A DNA stretch of 64,000 nt from an uncultured Alphaproteobacteria bacterium. Its GTDB lineage: Bacteria; Pseudomonadota; Alphaproteobacteria; Rhizobiales; Aestuariivirgaceae. The DNA is taken from NCBI GenBank assembly GCA_945957365.1, contig CAMFKI010000019.1, positions 1 through 64,000 of the forward strand. Reading direction: 5' to 3'. A program made the translations under genes and the position numbers. This document shows positions 23,814 to 32,677 of this stretch, in pieces. The notes below the pieces were generated by a model. The model had not been told where the DNA came from. It ran no database searches and worked only from the letters and a program-made list of their open reading frames with translations. Position 1 is the first letter of the stretch; every line of letters starts with the position of its first letter.

Positions 23814-24956
23814 ATGAAGATCTCGACCACGAAACGCCTGGAGCGCCTGACCGAGCGCTACCTGAACGGCGGCATGGACCGCCGCACCCTCCTCGGCCTC
23901 GCCGCTGCGGCGGGCGCCACCGCAGGCCTCAGCATGCGCTGGATGCCCCAGGCACTGGCGGCCGTCACCGAAGTGCGCTTCGACGGCTGGGGCGGCGTCG
24001 TCCAGGAGGCCATCGACAAATATGCCTTCCAGCCCTACACGGCCAAGACCGGCATCAAGGTGACGCAAGGCACCTTCGGCGACGAGAACGAGATCATCAC
24101 CAAGGTGAAGACCGCGAACCCTGGCGAATACCAGGTCATCCATTCCTCCGGCGTCGAATACTACAAGCGCTATGTCGATGGCGGCTTCAACAGCGAGATC
24201 AACGAAGCCAACATTCCGAACCTCAAGAACGTGATGCAGGCGATGATCGACCCGTTCCTGAAGATCGCGCCGAAGCTGTCCTGCGCTCCCTACGATTACG
24301 GCACCACGGGCATCGCCTACAACACCACCGTGATCTCCGATGCGGAAGCCAAGGAAAAGGGCGTGGCGCTCCTTACCGACCCCAAGTACAAGGGCAAGAT
24401 CGGCGGCTATGCCGACATGGAAACGCGTCTCTGGTACGCCGCCCTGGGCACCGGCCAGAACCCCAACGACATCAAGGATCTCGATGCCGCCTGGGCCAAG
24501 GTGCGCGATAACCGCGACCTGGTGAAGAAATACTGGTCGTCGGGCGCCGAACTCATGGATCTCCTGGCCAAGGGCGAGATCGTGGTGTCGGACGCCTGGT
24601 CGGGCCGTGTTGCAGCACTGCAGCAGCAGGGCAGTCCGATCGGCTATCTCGATCCGCCGGGCTCGTTTGCCTGGATGGAAGACATGCTGATCCTCAAGGG
24701 TTCGCCGATGACCGAGTGCGAGGAACTCGTCAACTTCATGCTCGATCCGGCAACCGCCATCGCGGTGGCCGAGGGCCAGAACTATCCGCCCTCGCTCGAC
24801 CCCACCAAGGTGAAGCTGACCGAGAAGATCGAGAAGCTCCCGGCCTTCGACCCCTCCGGCACCATGAAGAGCCTGACCTTCGCCGATGCCGTCTACTGGG
24901 GCGATCACAACGACGAATGGACCAAGCAGTGGGATCGCATTTCGAAGGGCGGCTGA
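23814..24956 (+). CDS. Periplasmic polyamine-type substrate-binding protein (PotD-like, Tat signal)
   Basis: A 380-residue solute-binding protein of the PotD family. The N-terminus carries MDRRTLLGLAAAAGATAGLS, a twin-arginine signal followed by a cleavage region near AALAAV, so it is probably exported folded. The mature protein has the family landmarks FDGWGGVVQEA, YDYGTTGIAYNT and VSDAWSGRVAAL, and ends at family length. The start is ATG at 23814 with GGGAGAAACGAAC before it; a longer ORF reaching back to 23289 overprints the permease. It delivers substrate to the two upstream permeases. A 12-bp-stem hairpin separates it from the ATPase gene. Confidence 0.87.
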   Translation: MKISTTKRLERLTERYLNGGMDRRTLLGLAAAAGATAGLSMRWMPQALAAVTEVRFDGWGGVVQEAIDKYAFQPYTAKTGIKVTQGTFGDENEIITKVKTANPGEYQVIHSSGVEYYKRYVDGGFNSEINEANIPNLKNVMQAMIDPFLKIAPKLSCAPYDYGTTGIAYNTTVISDAEAKEKGVALLTDPKYKGKIGGYADMETRLWYAALGTGQNPNDIKDLDAAWAKVRDNRDLVKKYWSSGAELMDLLAKGEIVVSDAWSGRVAALQQQGSPIGYLDPPGSFAWMEDMLILKGSPMTECEELVNFMLDPATAIAVAEGQNYPPSLDPTKVKLTEKIEKLPAFDPSGTMKSLTFADAVYWGDHNDEWTKQWDRISKGG

Positions 24957-24971
24957 TCCGGAACGACAATC

Positions 24972-24999
24972 CCTCTCCCCCGCGCCTGCGGGGGAGAGG
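24972..24999. repeat. Inverted repeat between the binding-protein and ATPase genes
   Basis: A perfect 12-bp stem (CCTCTCCCCCGC / GCGGGGGAGAGG) with a 4-base loop and no T-run. It is a REP-like intergenic palindrome; its place inside the operon suggests it stabilises the upstream mRNA or reduces read-through into the ATPase gene. Confidence 0.7.
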
Positions 25000-25023
25000 A
25001 ACCTGAATGAGAGAGAAATCTGA

Positions 25024-26106
25024 ATGACTGCAGCCGCCGCCGTTGACCTTCGCAATGTGACGCTTGCCTATGGCAGTTTCGTCGCGGTGAAGGATGTGAG
25101 CCTGTCGATCCGCAAGGGCGAGTTCGTGACGCTGCTTGGACCTTCCGGCTGTGGCAAGACGACGATCCTGCGGTCGATCGCCGGCCTCGTGCAGCCGACG
25201 GGCGGCGAGATCAGCGTGGCAGGCCGGCGCATCGACAACATCCCGATCCACAAGCGCAACATCGGCCTGGTGTTCCAGAACTACGCCCTGTTTCCGCACA
25301 AGACGATCTTCGACAACATCGCCTTCGGTCTCAAGTACCGCAAGGTCGAGAAGTCGCAGATCGCGGCCAAGGTGACGCGCGCCCTCGAAATGGTGCGACT
25401 GCCGGGTGTGGAGAAAAAGCTTCCCTCCGAAATGTCAGGGGGCCAGCAGCAGCGCATTGCGCTGGCGCGCGCCATCGTCATCGAGCCCGACGTACTGCTG
25501 CTCGACGAGCCGCTCTCGGCCCTCGACGCCAACCTGCGCGAGGAGATGCGCACCGAACTGAAGATCATCCAGCGCGAGGTGGGCATCACAACGATCTTCG
25601 TGACCCATGACCAGGACGAGGCGCTGGCCATGTCCGACCGCATCGTGGTGATGAACAAGGGTCTCATCGAGCAGGTAGGAACGCCGGAGGAAGTCTACCG
25701 GCGGCCCGAGTCGCGCTTCGTTGCGAGCTTCCTCGGGCAGTCCAATCTCTTGCCCGGGCAGGTCACCGGCTTGGCGGACGGCCTTGCCACGCTCAGGCTC
25801 GAAAACGGTCAGGACCTCGCCGCGGAGGCGCCGGCGAGCCTCACGCCGGCGGCACGTGTCACCGCCATCATCCGCGCCCAGAAGGTGGTTCTGGGGCCGC
25901 CGGAGCGTGGAGGCTCGCGCGGGCGGATCATTTCCACCTCCTACCTCGGTGGGTCGGCCGCCTATTTCGTCGACATGGGCGGTATCACGCTGCAGTCGAT
26001 CGCCACCATAGACGAGCGGGTGTGGCGCGAGGGCGAGGAAGTCTCGGTCGGCATCTCGCCTTCCGACGTGCTGTTGCTCGACGAGGCTGGCCACCGGCTG
26101 CATTGA
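25024..26106 (+). CDS. Polyamine-type ABC transporter ATP-binding protein (PotA-like)
   Basis: A 360-residue ATPase. Walker A is LGPSGCGKTTILRS, the Q-loop is GLVFQNYALFPHKT, the signature is MSGGQQQRIALARA, Walker B is VLLLDEPLSALD and the switch His is in FVTHDQDEAL. A C-terminal TOBE domain follows from about residue 280. This closes the permease-permease-binding protein-ATPase operon and energises import. It converges on the SDR gene, 13 bases away. Homologues include PotA, PotG and FbpC; the partner binding protein points to the polyamine group. Confidence 0.9.
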   Translation: MTAAAAVDLRNVTLAYGSFVAVKDVSLSIRKGEFVTLLGPSGCGKTTILRSIAGLVQPTGGEISVAGRRIDNIPIHKRNIGLVFQNYALFPHKTIFDNIAFGLKYRKVEKSQIAAKVTRALEMVRLPGVEKKLPSEMSGGQQQRIALARAIVIEPDVLLLDEPLSALDANLREEMRTELKIIQREVGITTIFVTHDQDEALAMSDRIVVMNKGLIEQVGTPEEVYRRPESRFVASFLGQSNLLPGQVTGLADGLATLRLENGQDLAAEAPASLTPAARVTAIIRAQKVVLGPPERGGSRGRIISTSYLGGSAAYFVDMGGITLQSIATIDERVWREGEEVSVGISPSDVLLLDEAGHRLH

Positions 26107-26119
26107 GTGCAGATCGTCG

Positions 26120-26854
26120 TCAGACCGCCGTATAGCCGCCGTCGATGGTCAGCACGGTGCCGGTGACGAAACCGGCCAGGGGCGACGACAGGAAGAGCAC
26201 CCCGCCGGCGATGTCTTCCGGCCTGCCCCAGCGGGCCAGCGGCGTGCGTGCGAGGATGGCGGCACTGCGCTCGGCATTTTCGCGGAGCGCGGAGGTGAGC
26301 GGCGTCTCGATCCAGCCGGGCGCCACGGCATTGACGCGGATGCCGTCCGGTGCATAGGCGATGGCCAGCGACTTCGTCAGCTGCGCTATGCCGCCCTTGG
26401 ACGCCGCATAGCCCGGCACCAGACCCCCGCCGAAGAAGCTCAGCACCGAGGCAGTGTTGACGATGGTGCCCCTGGCTTCCGTCAGCTTCGCCCGCGCCGC
26501 CGTGCAGATCCGCATGGTGCCGGTGAGGTTGATGTCGACGACGTCGGCGAAGACCTCCGGCTCATGTTCCGCCCCGCGCTTGATGACGCCGGCGCAGTTG
26601 ACCACGTGGGAAAGCGTCGGCAGCGACGCGACGAGGCTGCCGATCTCAGCGCCATTGCGCACGTCGAGAAGCGCAGTGCGGAGGCCGGGCACGGCCCCTG
26701 CCGCCTGCGCCACCTCATCGAGGGAAATGCCCGTCGCGGTGACGATGGCGCCTTCTCGCAGGAACGCCGCTGCGATGGCAAGACCGATGCCGGACGTGCC
26801 GCCGGTGACCAGCACGTGCTTGTCGGCAAAGCAGCCATTGGGCCAGACGCTCAT
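26120..26854 (-). CDS. Short-chain dehydrogenase/reductase (SDR)
   Basis: A 244-residue classical SDR. The nucleotide site is VTGGTSGIGLAIA (residues 14-26), the NAG motif region is VVNCAGV, and the active site is the Ser of NTASVLSF with the YAASKGG Tyr and Lys. The C-terminal FVTGTVLTIDGGY is typical. All catalytic residues are intact. The preferred start ATG at 26854 overlaps the stop of the upstream cupin gene (ATGA), indicating translational coupling. The substrate is unknown; it could process the compound imported by the convergent ABC operon. Confidence 0.88.
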   Translation of the reverse strand: MSVWPNGCFADKHVLVTGGTSGIGLAIAAAFLREGAIVTATGISLDEVAQAAGAVPGLRTALLDVRNGAEIGSLVASLPTLSHVVNCAGVIKRGAEHEPEVFADVVDINLTGTMRICTAARAKLTEARGTIVNTASVLSFFGGGLVPGYAASKGGIAQLTKSLAIAYAPDGIRVNAVAPGWIETPLTSALRENAERSAAILARTPLARWGRPEDIAGGVLFLSSPLAGFVTGTVLTIDGGYTAV

Positions 26855-27375
26855 CGGATGAAGCGCAGCACGTAGTCGGCGCCCAGCCCCACCTTCTCGA
26901 AATGCGCCCGGCACATGTCGATCTTGGTGAAGACATCCTCGTAGCCGAGGTTCTTTCCCCACGGGTCGACGTAATACATGATGCCGTTGACCTGGAAGAA
27001 CGTGATCATCTCCTCGACGTCGTCGGGCACCACCAGCGTGTGCGTCTCGCCCGGGGGTTCGAAGACGTAACTTCCGGCGGTGGCCTCCCAGTCATGCTCG
27101 AGGTAGCGCCAGCGGCCCTTGAGCACGAAGCCATGCACCGCGTTGGGGTGGCGGTGGCGCGACAGCACGCCCGCCTTGCGCACCTTCAGCAGGTTCATCC
27201 AATAGCCCTGGCTGCGGTTCAGGCAGAGTGGGCGGAACCACACATTTTCGGCTTGCGGCACCCACAGCCGCTCGTCCTGCGGAATGGCGTCGGGCACGAC
27301 GATCTCGGCCAGCGCATCGGGCGGGAAGGGCAGCTGGTAAGGCATGCGTGCGTGTTGATCAGGCTCGGCCGGCAT
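26851..27375 (-). CDS. Cupin protein of the 2,4'-dihydroxyacetophenone dioxygenase family
   Basis: A 174-residue single-domain cupin. The metal-binding cupin motif 1 reads SRHRHPNAVHGFVLKG (two His plus a later His), and motif 2 is FEPPGETHTLVVP. Segments LNRSQGYWMNLLKVRKAG and ITFFQVNGIMYYVD match the family named after 2,4'-dihydroxyacetophenone dioxygenase, though most members have unknown substrates. ATG at 27375 follows GAGGGAGACGA. It is translationally coupled to the SDR gene, so the pair probably acts in one short pathway. Confidence 0.8.
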   Translation of the reverse strand: MPAEPDQHARMPYQLPFPPDALAEIVVPDAIPQDERLWVPQAENVWFRPLCLNRSQGYWMNLLKVRKAGVLSRHRHPNAVHGFVLKGRWRYLEHDWEATAGSYVFEPPGETHTLVVPDDVEEMITFFQVNGIMYYVDPWGKNLGYEDVFTKIDMCRAHFEKVGLGADYVLRFIR

Positions 27376-27406
27376 CTTCGTCTCCCTCGTTGCTGACGAG
27401 ACTAGA

Positions 27407-27517
27407 TCACCCCTGGGCGAAGCGGAAGGCGTTGGCGCGTGATTGATGATAGCTCGCATGGGCCGGCGGGCTCTTGAACAGAATGGCAGCGAGCAGGCTG
27501 GCGAGGATCCTCGGCAT
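27407..27517 (-). CDS. Possible 36-residue secreted or membrane peptide
   Basis: A short ORF of 36 codons, 31 bases upstream of the cupin gene on the same strand. It begins MPRILASLLAAILFKSPPAH, which resembles a short signal peptide with cleavage near AHA, and ends in a basic, aromatic 15-residue tail. There is no close ribosome site, only GGGAG about 20 bases upstream, and no recognised family. It may be a chance ORF in the 280-base gap before the divergent ABC gene at 27659. Confidence 0.25.
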   Translation of the reverse strand: MPRILASLLAAILFKSPPAHASYHQSRANAFRFAQG

Positions 27518-27658
27518 GGCGCACAGTGTCGTGGAGGTGGCTCCCGACAGTGAACGGCGGACCGGTCATGGCGTTCCCGGGGCACTGCCTTGCGGCCAGG
27601 AGCCACGGGTCCGGGGGGCCTCACCCTGCGTAGGAACGGTCGGGCGACAACAGGAACC

Positions 27659-28318
27659 ATGATGCTTCTCGAACTTCACGACGTGAGCAAGTCCTACCCG
27701 ACCGGCGAAGGCGTCCTGCAGGTGCTGCGCGGCGTCAGCCTGGAGCTCGCCGCCGGCGAGAGCCTCGCGCTGACCGGCGAATCGGGCAGCGGCAAGAGCA
27801 CGCTCCTGCATTTGGCAGGAGGCCTCGACCGGGCGGATGGCGGCGCGATCCGCTTTGCCGGGCGCGACATCACGGGTCTTGGCGACGGCGCGCTCGCAAC
27901 CTTCCGCCGGGAGAGCGTGGGGCTCGTCTTCCAGCAGTTCAACTTGATCCCGTCCCTCGATGTCGCGTCCAACCTCGCCTTCCAGGCCCGGCTCGGCGGG
28001 CGCTTCGATGCGGCCTGGACGGAGCGGCTCACTGCGCGGCTCGGCCTCGCGCAGCTCCTGGCGCGCTACCCGGAGCAGCTCTCCGGCGGGCAGCAGCAGC
28101 GCGTTGCCATCGGGCGGGCGCTGGCGGCACGGCCGAAGCTCATCCTCGCCGACGAACCGACCGGCAATCTCGACGAGGCGACGGGTGATGCGGTGCTCGA
28201 CCTCATGCTGGCGCTGCTCGCTGAAACTGGCGCGGCCCTGCTCATGGTCACGCATTCGATGCGGCTGGCGGCACGCCTGGGGCGCCGGGTCAATCTCGCT
28301 GCGGGGAAGCTCGGCTGA
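27659..28318 (+). CDS. ABC exporter ATP-binding protein (LolD/MacB/AttE-like)
   Basis: A 219-residue ATPase of the MacB/LolD class. Walker A is TGESGSGKSTLLH, the Q-loop is GLVFQQFNLIPSL, the signature is LSGGQQQRVAIGRAL, Walker B is LILADEPTGNLDE and the switch His is in MVTHSMRLA. The FQQFNLIPSL and ADEPTGNLD segments are diagnostic for this exporter class. It overlaps the FtsX-type permease gene (TGATG) and forms a three-gene operon with it and a lipocalin-like protein, the AttE-AttF-AttH arrangement known from Agrobacterium. Confidence 0.9.
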   Translation: MMLLELHDVSKSYPTGEGVLQVLRGVSLELAAGESLALTGESGSGKSTLLHLAGGLDRADGGAIRFAGRDITGLGDGALATFRRESVGLVFQQFNLIPSLDVASNLAFQARLGGRFDAAWTERLTARLGLAQLLARYPEQLSGGQQQRVAIGRALAARPKLILADEPTGNLDEATGDAVLDLMLALLAETGAALLMVTHSMRLAARLGRRVNLAAGKLG

Positions 28319-30729
28319 TGTTGGTTCATGGCCTCACCGCGCTGCTTTCGCACTGGCGCCGGCATCCGCTGCAGTTCGCCATGCTGCTGCTCGGCCTCGC
28401 TCTGGCAACAGCATTGTGGTCCGCCGTCCAGGCGATCAATGGCGAAGCGCGGGCGAGCTATCAGCGCGCAGCGGCCGTGGTGGGTCAGGACCGGCTGGAC
28501 CAGCTGGTGCACGCCGATGGCTCGCGCATCGCGCAAACCGAATACATCACGCTGCGCAAGGCTGGCTGGCTGGTCTCCCCGGTGCTGGAGGGGGAGAAGC
28601 GCTACGGCGGCGAGCGTCTGCGCATCCTCGGCGTCGATCCGGTGACGCTGCCTGCCGAGGCCGCGGAGGTCAACGTTGGCGCTGCCGGTCTCGGCCTCGC
28701 GCGCTTCATCACGCCGCCAGGCGTATTGATCGTTTCGGCCGCGACGGCGCAACGACTGCAGGGTGAAGAAACGCCGCCCCTCGCCATCGACGATGCAATG
28801 CCGCCCGGCACGGCGATGACCGACATCGGCATTTCCCAGTCGCTGCTCGAGGCACCGGGCGAAGTTTCGCGCCTGCTGCTCGCGCCGCGCCAGCCCCCGG
28901 ACGTGCGGCCCCTGGCCGAGATCGCACCCGACCTGGTGAAGCGCGCGCCGGCGGTCGAAAGCGACCTGTCGCGGCTCACCGACAGCTTTCATCTCAATCT
29001 CACGGCCTTCGGCTTTCTCGCCTTCGCGGTTGGCCTGTTCATCGTGCATTCGGCCATCGGCCTCGCGTTCGAACAGCGCCGTCCCACTGTGCGCACGCTG
29101 CGGGCGCTGGGCCTGCCCTTGCGCGGCCTCATCCTGCTCATGGTGGTGGAACTGCTGGTGCTGTCGCTGGCGGCGGGGCTCGCCGGCGTGGCGCTGGGTT
29201 ATGGCGTCGCCTCGCTGCTGCTGCCCGATGTGGCGGCAAGCCTGCGCGGCCTCTATGGCGCGGAGGTGCCGGGCACACTGTCGATCCGGCCATCGGTCTG
29301 GGGGCTCGGGCTTGCCATTGCGGTGGCAGGCACGCTGGCCTCCGCCGCCTCGCGGCTGTGGCGCATCGCAACCATGCCGCTGCTGGCGCCGGCGCGGCCC
29401 CGCGCCTGGAGCCTTGCCTCGGAACGCGGCTTGCGGCTGCAGGCGGCGGGCGGCCTCACGCTGCTGGCCGTGGCCTTGCTGATCGTTCGGTTCGGCGCTG
29501 GTCTGGTGGCGGGCTTTGCCGCCCTGGGGGCCATGCTGCTCGGGGCCGCACTGCTGCTGCCGCTGGTTTTGTCGCTGCTGCTGAAGCTGGGCCAGCGACT
29601 GTCGAAAGGCGTGGTGGCGCAATGGTTCTGGGCCGACACGCGCCAGCAGCTTCCGGGCCTGTCGCTGGCCCTGATGGCGCTGCTGCTGGCGCTCGCCGCC
29701 AATGCCGGAGTGGGCACCATGGTGCAGAGCTTTCGCCTCACCTTCATCGGCTGGCTCGACCAGCGGCTGCCCTCCGAACTCTATGTCAGCACGCGCTCGA
29801 ACGCGGAATCGCAGAAGGTGCATGACTGGCTGGCCACGCGCAGCGATGCGGTGCTGCCGGTCTGGAACGCCGAGTCACGCATGTTCGGCGAGCCCGTGCA
29901 GATCTATGGCGTGGCCGATCACGCGACCTATCGCCAGCACTGGCCCATGCTGGAAGCCACGCCCGATGCCTGGGACCGCATCGCCCGCGGCGATGGCGTT
30001 CTCGCCAACGAGCAGCTGGCGCGGCGCCAGCACCTGCAGCTGGGTGTTCCGATCATCCTCGAACAAGGGCGGGTCTTGCCCCTCGTCGGGATCTACTCGG
30101 ACTATGGCAATCCACGGGGCCAGCTGATCGTCGGCGTGGGCCTGCTCACGCAGCTCTACCCCGATGCCAGCCGGCTGCGCTACGCGGTGCGTGTGGCGCC
30201 CGAACGGGTGCCGCAGCTGATGGCGGCGCTGCACGATACCTTCGATCTGCCAGCCGAGAACGTGATCGACCAGGCCAGCGTCAAGGCCTTTTCGCTGAGG
30301 ATCTTCGAGCGGACCTTCGCCGTGACCGCCGCGCTCAACGTGCTCACGCTGGGCGTGGCGGCGATCGCCATCTTCGCCAGCCTGCTGACGCTTTCGGACA
30401 TGCGGCTGGCGCAGCTTGCCCCGGCCTGGGCCACGGGCCTCACGCTTCGCCGCCTGGCCCTGCTGGAAATCCTGCGCAGCGCGGCGCTCGCCTGCTTCAC
30501 CATGCTGGCGGCCGTGCCGGTGGGTCTGGCCCTGGCATGGATGCTGCTTGCGGTTGTCAATGTCGAGGCCTTCGGCTGGCGGCTGCCCATGCATGTGTTT
30601 CCGCTCGACTGGCTGAGGCTCTGTCTTCTCGCCGTGGCGAGCGCCATCCTGGCGGCACTGCTGCCGGCGCTGTGGCTGATGCGCCGGCAGCCCGCCGAAC
30701 TTGTGAAGGTCTTCGCCAATGAACGCTAG
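28318..30729 (+). CDS. FtsX-family ABC transporter permease (large, AttF-like)
   Basis: An 803-residue membrane protein with a first helix near residues 15-40, a periplasmic domain (about 45-220), a group of helices near 225-480, a second large periplasmic domain (about 490-670) and three more helices near the C-terminus. This duplicated FtsX/MacB layout is typical of lipoprotein or peptide export permeases. The FtsX motif RTLRALGLPLRGLILLMVVE is clear near residue 258. It is coupled to the ATPase (1-base overlap) and overlaps the lipocalin-like gene start by 11 bases. Confidence 0.88.
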   Translation: MLVHGLTALLSHWRRHPLQFAMLLLGLALATALWSAVQAINGEARASYQRAAAVVGQDRLDQLVHADGSRIAQTEYITLRKAGWLVSPVLEGEKRYGGERLRILGVDPVTLPAEAAEVNVGAAGLGLARFITPPGVLIVSAATAQRLQGEETPPLAIDDAMPPGTAMTDIGISQSLLEAPGEVSRLLLAPRQPPDVRPLAEIAPDLVKRAPAVESDLSRLTDSFHLNLTAFGFLAFAVGLFIVHSAIGLAFEQRRPTVRTLRALGLPLRGLILLMVVELLVLSLAAGLAGVALGYGVASLLLPDVAASLRGLYGAEVPGTLSIRPSVWGLGLAIAVAGTLASAASRLWRIATMPLLAPARPRAWSLASERGLRLQAAGGLTLLAVALLIVRFGAGLVAGFAALGAMLLGAALLLPLVLSLLLKLGQRLSKGVVAQWFWADTRQQLPGLSLALMALLLALAANAGVGTMVQSFRLTFIGWLDQRLPSELYVSTRSNAESQKVHDWLATRSDAVLPVWNAESRMFGEPVQIYGVADHATYRQHWPMLEATPDAWDRIARGDGVLANEQLARRQHLQLGVPIILEQGRVLPLVGIYSDYGNPRGQLIVGVGLLTQLYPDASRLRYAVRVAPERVPQLMAALHDTFDLPAENVIDQASVKAFSLRIFERTFAVTAALNVLTLGVAAIAIFASLLTLSDMRLAQLAPAWATGLTLRRLALLEILRSAALACFTMLAAVPVGLALAWMLLAVVNVEAFGWRLPMHVFPLDWLRLCLLAVASAILAALLPALWLMRRQPAELVKVFANER

Positions 30730-31774
30730 GATCGTACTCTTGGCCCTGCTGTTGCTCGCCACGCCTGCGCTGGGGCAGGGCTTTGCCGGGCTGGGAAGCG
30801 ATGTCCGGGGCTTCGCAGTGCCGCAGCCCGATGTTGCCTTGGTCTTTCCACAGGACCACGGCGCCCATCCCCAATACCGCATCGAATGGTGGTACGTGAC
30901 GGCAAATCTCACCGGCGCCGACGGCCAGGAGTACGGCGCCCAGTGGACCCTGTTCCGGTCGGCCCTGGCGCCAGGGGAGAAGCCGGGTTGGCAGAGCCCG
31001 CAAGTGTGGATGGGCCATGCCGCGCTGACGACAGCCAGCGCGCATCATTCGGGCGAACGGGTGGGTCGCGGCGGCGTCGGCCAGGCCGGCGTTTCGCTTT
31101 CACCCTTCGCAGCGACGATCGACGACTGGAGCTTGACCAGCCGCGCTTCCGCCGGGGCCGACCCACTGTCGGCCGTGACGATCGCCGCAGCGGGCCGAAG
31201 ATTTTCCTACACGCTCGATCTCGACGCAAAGGGCCCGCTGGTCCTGCAGGGCGACAGGGGCTACTCGGTGAAGTCGGCTCACGGCCAGGCGAGCGATTAC
31301 TATTCCCAACCCTTCTACGCCGTGACGGGAACGATCCGCATCGAAGACCGGGACGTCGCCGTGACCGGTCAGGCCTGGTTCGACCATGAATGGTCGTCCC
31401 AGCCCCTGGCCGCGGACCAAACCGGCTGGGACTGGTTCTCATTTCATTTCGAGGATGGCGAAAAGCTGATGGGCTTTCGCCTTCGCGATTCCGCTGCAGG
31501 CTTCACCTCGGCAACATGGATCAGCGCCGACGGAAGGCCGGAACCATTGCCACCGGGGGCGCTCAGCGTAACGCCGGAGGCTTGGCACGACGTGAAGGGT
31601 CACCGCGTACCGGTGCAGTGGCGGCTCACGCTGCCGGCGAAGCACCTCGACGTCACGACCTCGGCCCTGAACGAGGAGGCGTGGATGGACACGCAGGTGG
31701 CTTATTGGGAAGGCCCGGTGCGGATCACCGGTTCGCATCGCGGGCGCGGATACGTGGAGATGACAGGCTACTGA
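30719..31774 (+). CDS. Secreted lipocalin-like protein (AttH/CrtC-like)
   Basis: A 351-residue exported protein with a signal peptide (residues 1-19, cleavage after ALG). Family landmarks are HPQYRIEWWYVTANLTGADG, the WMGHAALT segment, and GQAWFDHEWSSQPLAADQTG with WDWFSFHFEDG. This is the AttH/hydroxyneurosporene-synthase-like (lipocalin-9) family: two lipocalin-type beta barrels. AttH-type proteins act with an ABC exporter, as here. It is not a carotenoid enzyme by context. The start ATG at 30719 overlaps the permease stop, so the three genes are one unit ending at the hairpin 31780-31802. Confidence 0.85.
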   Translation: MNARIVLLALLLLATPALGQGFAGLGSDVRGFAVPQPDVALVFPQDHGAHPQYRIEWWYVTANLTGADGQEYGAQWTLFRSALAPGEKPGWQSPQVWMGHAALTTASAHHSGERVGRGGVGQAGVSLSPFAATIDDWSLTSRASAGADPLSAVTIAAAGRRFSYTLDLDAKGPLVLQGDRGYSVKSAHGQASDYYSQPFYAVTGTIRIEDRDVAVTGQAWFDHEWSSQPLAADQTGWDWFSFHFEDGEKLMGFRLRDSAAGFTSATWISADGRPEPLPPGALSVTPEAWHDVKGHRVPVQWRLTLPAKHLDVTTSALNEEAWMDTQVAYWEGPVRITGSHRGRGYVEMTGY

Positions 31775-31779
31775 AAGAC

Positions 31780-31802
31780 GGACCGCGGCAAGGCCGCGGT
31801 CC
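31780..31802. terminator. Hairpin between convergent genes
   Basis: A perfect 10-bp stem (GGACCGCGGC / GCCGCGGTCC) with a 3-base loop, located between the AttH-like gene and the convergent ferritin-like gene. It may serve both directions; only a weak T-run (GTCTTT) is present on the minus strand. Confidence 0.6.
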
Positions 31803-31818
31803 CCGGTACGTCTGGAAC

Positions 31819-32484
31819 TCAGGCCGCGGCGCGCTGGTTGACGGCGTCTTCGGCGATGGTGCTGAGCTTCTCGTCAGCGGCCTTCTCCTCGTCGAGCGTC
31901 TGTTCGAGAAGTTCCGCAACCTCGCTGTTCCCGATCTCGGCCGCCCAGCAGGCGAGCGTGCCGTAGCGGGCAATCTCATAATGTTCGACACTTTGTGCCG
32001 AGGAGATAATGGCTGCATCGAGCGTCTGCTCGTCATCGATTTCTTCCATGGTTTCTTCGGCCTCGCGGATCAGGCCCTCGAGCGCCTCGCAGGTCTTGGC
32101 GCTGGCCTTCTGATCGAGCATCTGGAACACCTGCTCGAGACGCTGAACGTGGGTTTCCGTTTCGGCGAGATGGTCACGGATTGCCTCCTTGAGTTCATCC
32201 GAGGAGGCCTTGTCGGCCATCTTGGGGAGGGTCTTCACCAGTTTCTTCTCGACGTAATAGATATCCTTGAGGGTTTCGATAAAGAGATCATTGAGGGTCT
32301 TTACGGTCATGTCGGCCTCCTTGCCTGACTGGGATCTGTTGTGTTCCGTCCGCCATGCCTCGAAAGCCGCGGCATGCTCATGGCGGTGTTCCGCGCGGGC
32401 CGCCTTGAAGTCTCGCTCCAGCCGACTGGCCTGTGCGTCGCGCCAGCCGGCCTCGTCGGCGCTCTTCTGTTTGTCGTCGGTCAT
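31819..32484 (-). CDS. Ferritin-like DUF892 (YciF/YciE-type) protein with N-terminal extension
   Basis: A stress-type ferritin-like four-helix protein. The DUF892 core begins MTVKTLNDLFIETLKDIYYV and carries helix motifs with Glu/His: HLAETETHVQRLEQVF and QSVEHYEIARYGTL, likely di-iron ligands. Two starts are possible in one frame: ATG at 32484 (221 residues, AAGGA before it) and ATG at 32310 (163 residues, the family length, with a perfect AAGGAGG five bases before it). The extra 58 residues are highly charged and helical (ASRLERDFKAARAEHRHEHA). A candidate EcfG promoter at 32515-32540 precedes the longer form. Relatives are stress induced. Confidence 0.85.
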   Translation of the reverse strand: MTDDKQKSADEAGWRDAQASRLERDFKAARAEHRHEHAAAFEAWRTEHNRSQSGKEADMTVKTLNDLFIETLKDIYYVEKKLVKTLPKMADKASSDELKEAIRDHLAETETHVQRLEQVFQMLDQKASAKTCEALEGLIREAEETMEEIDDEQTLDAAIISSAQSVEHYEIARYGTLACWAAEIGNSEVAELLEQTLDEEKAADEKLSTIAEDAVNQRAAA

Positions 32485-32514
32485 GGGAGTTATCCTTGCC
32501 CTTGGCATGAGCTG

Positions 32515-32540
32515 AACCCACCAGAGCGCTGCCGGGTTCC
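32515..32540 (-). promoter_or_regulatory. Near-consensus EcfG promoter of the ferritin-like gene
   Basis: On the minus strand GGAAC (32540-32536), 17 bases, then GGTT (32518-32515); the consensus is CGTT, so one mismatch. It ends 31 bases before the ATG at 32484. The same GGTT variant occurs before the next gene upstream. Confidence 0.5.
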
Positions 32541-32677
32541 CCGGTAACGGAGCCGACATCACGCCGGCGGAACGCAGCGCCTGACTTGCCTCTTCGGGAG
32601 ATCGGTAAGGTCCAGGATGACGAAGCACCCGGAGTCGCGAGCGCCGAATCCCAGCTGAATGATCACTGCCCATACGG

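Noticed and set aside
30719..31774. Carotenoid 1,2-hydratase (CrtC)
   Set aside because: It has the same fold family, but it sits in an ABC exporter operon like AttH and no carotenoid genes are present.
32569..32589. An additional GGAAC on the plus strand upstream of 32765
   Set aside because: Sixteen or seventeen bases later there is no CGTT-like element and no plus-strand gene follows.
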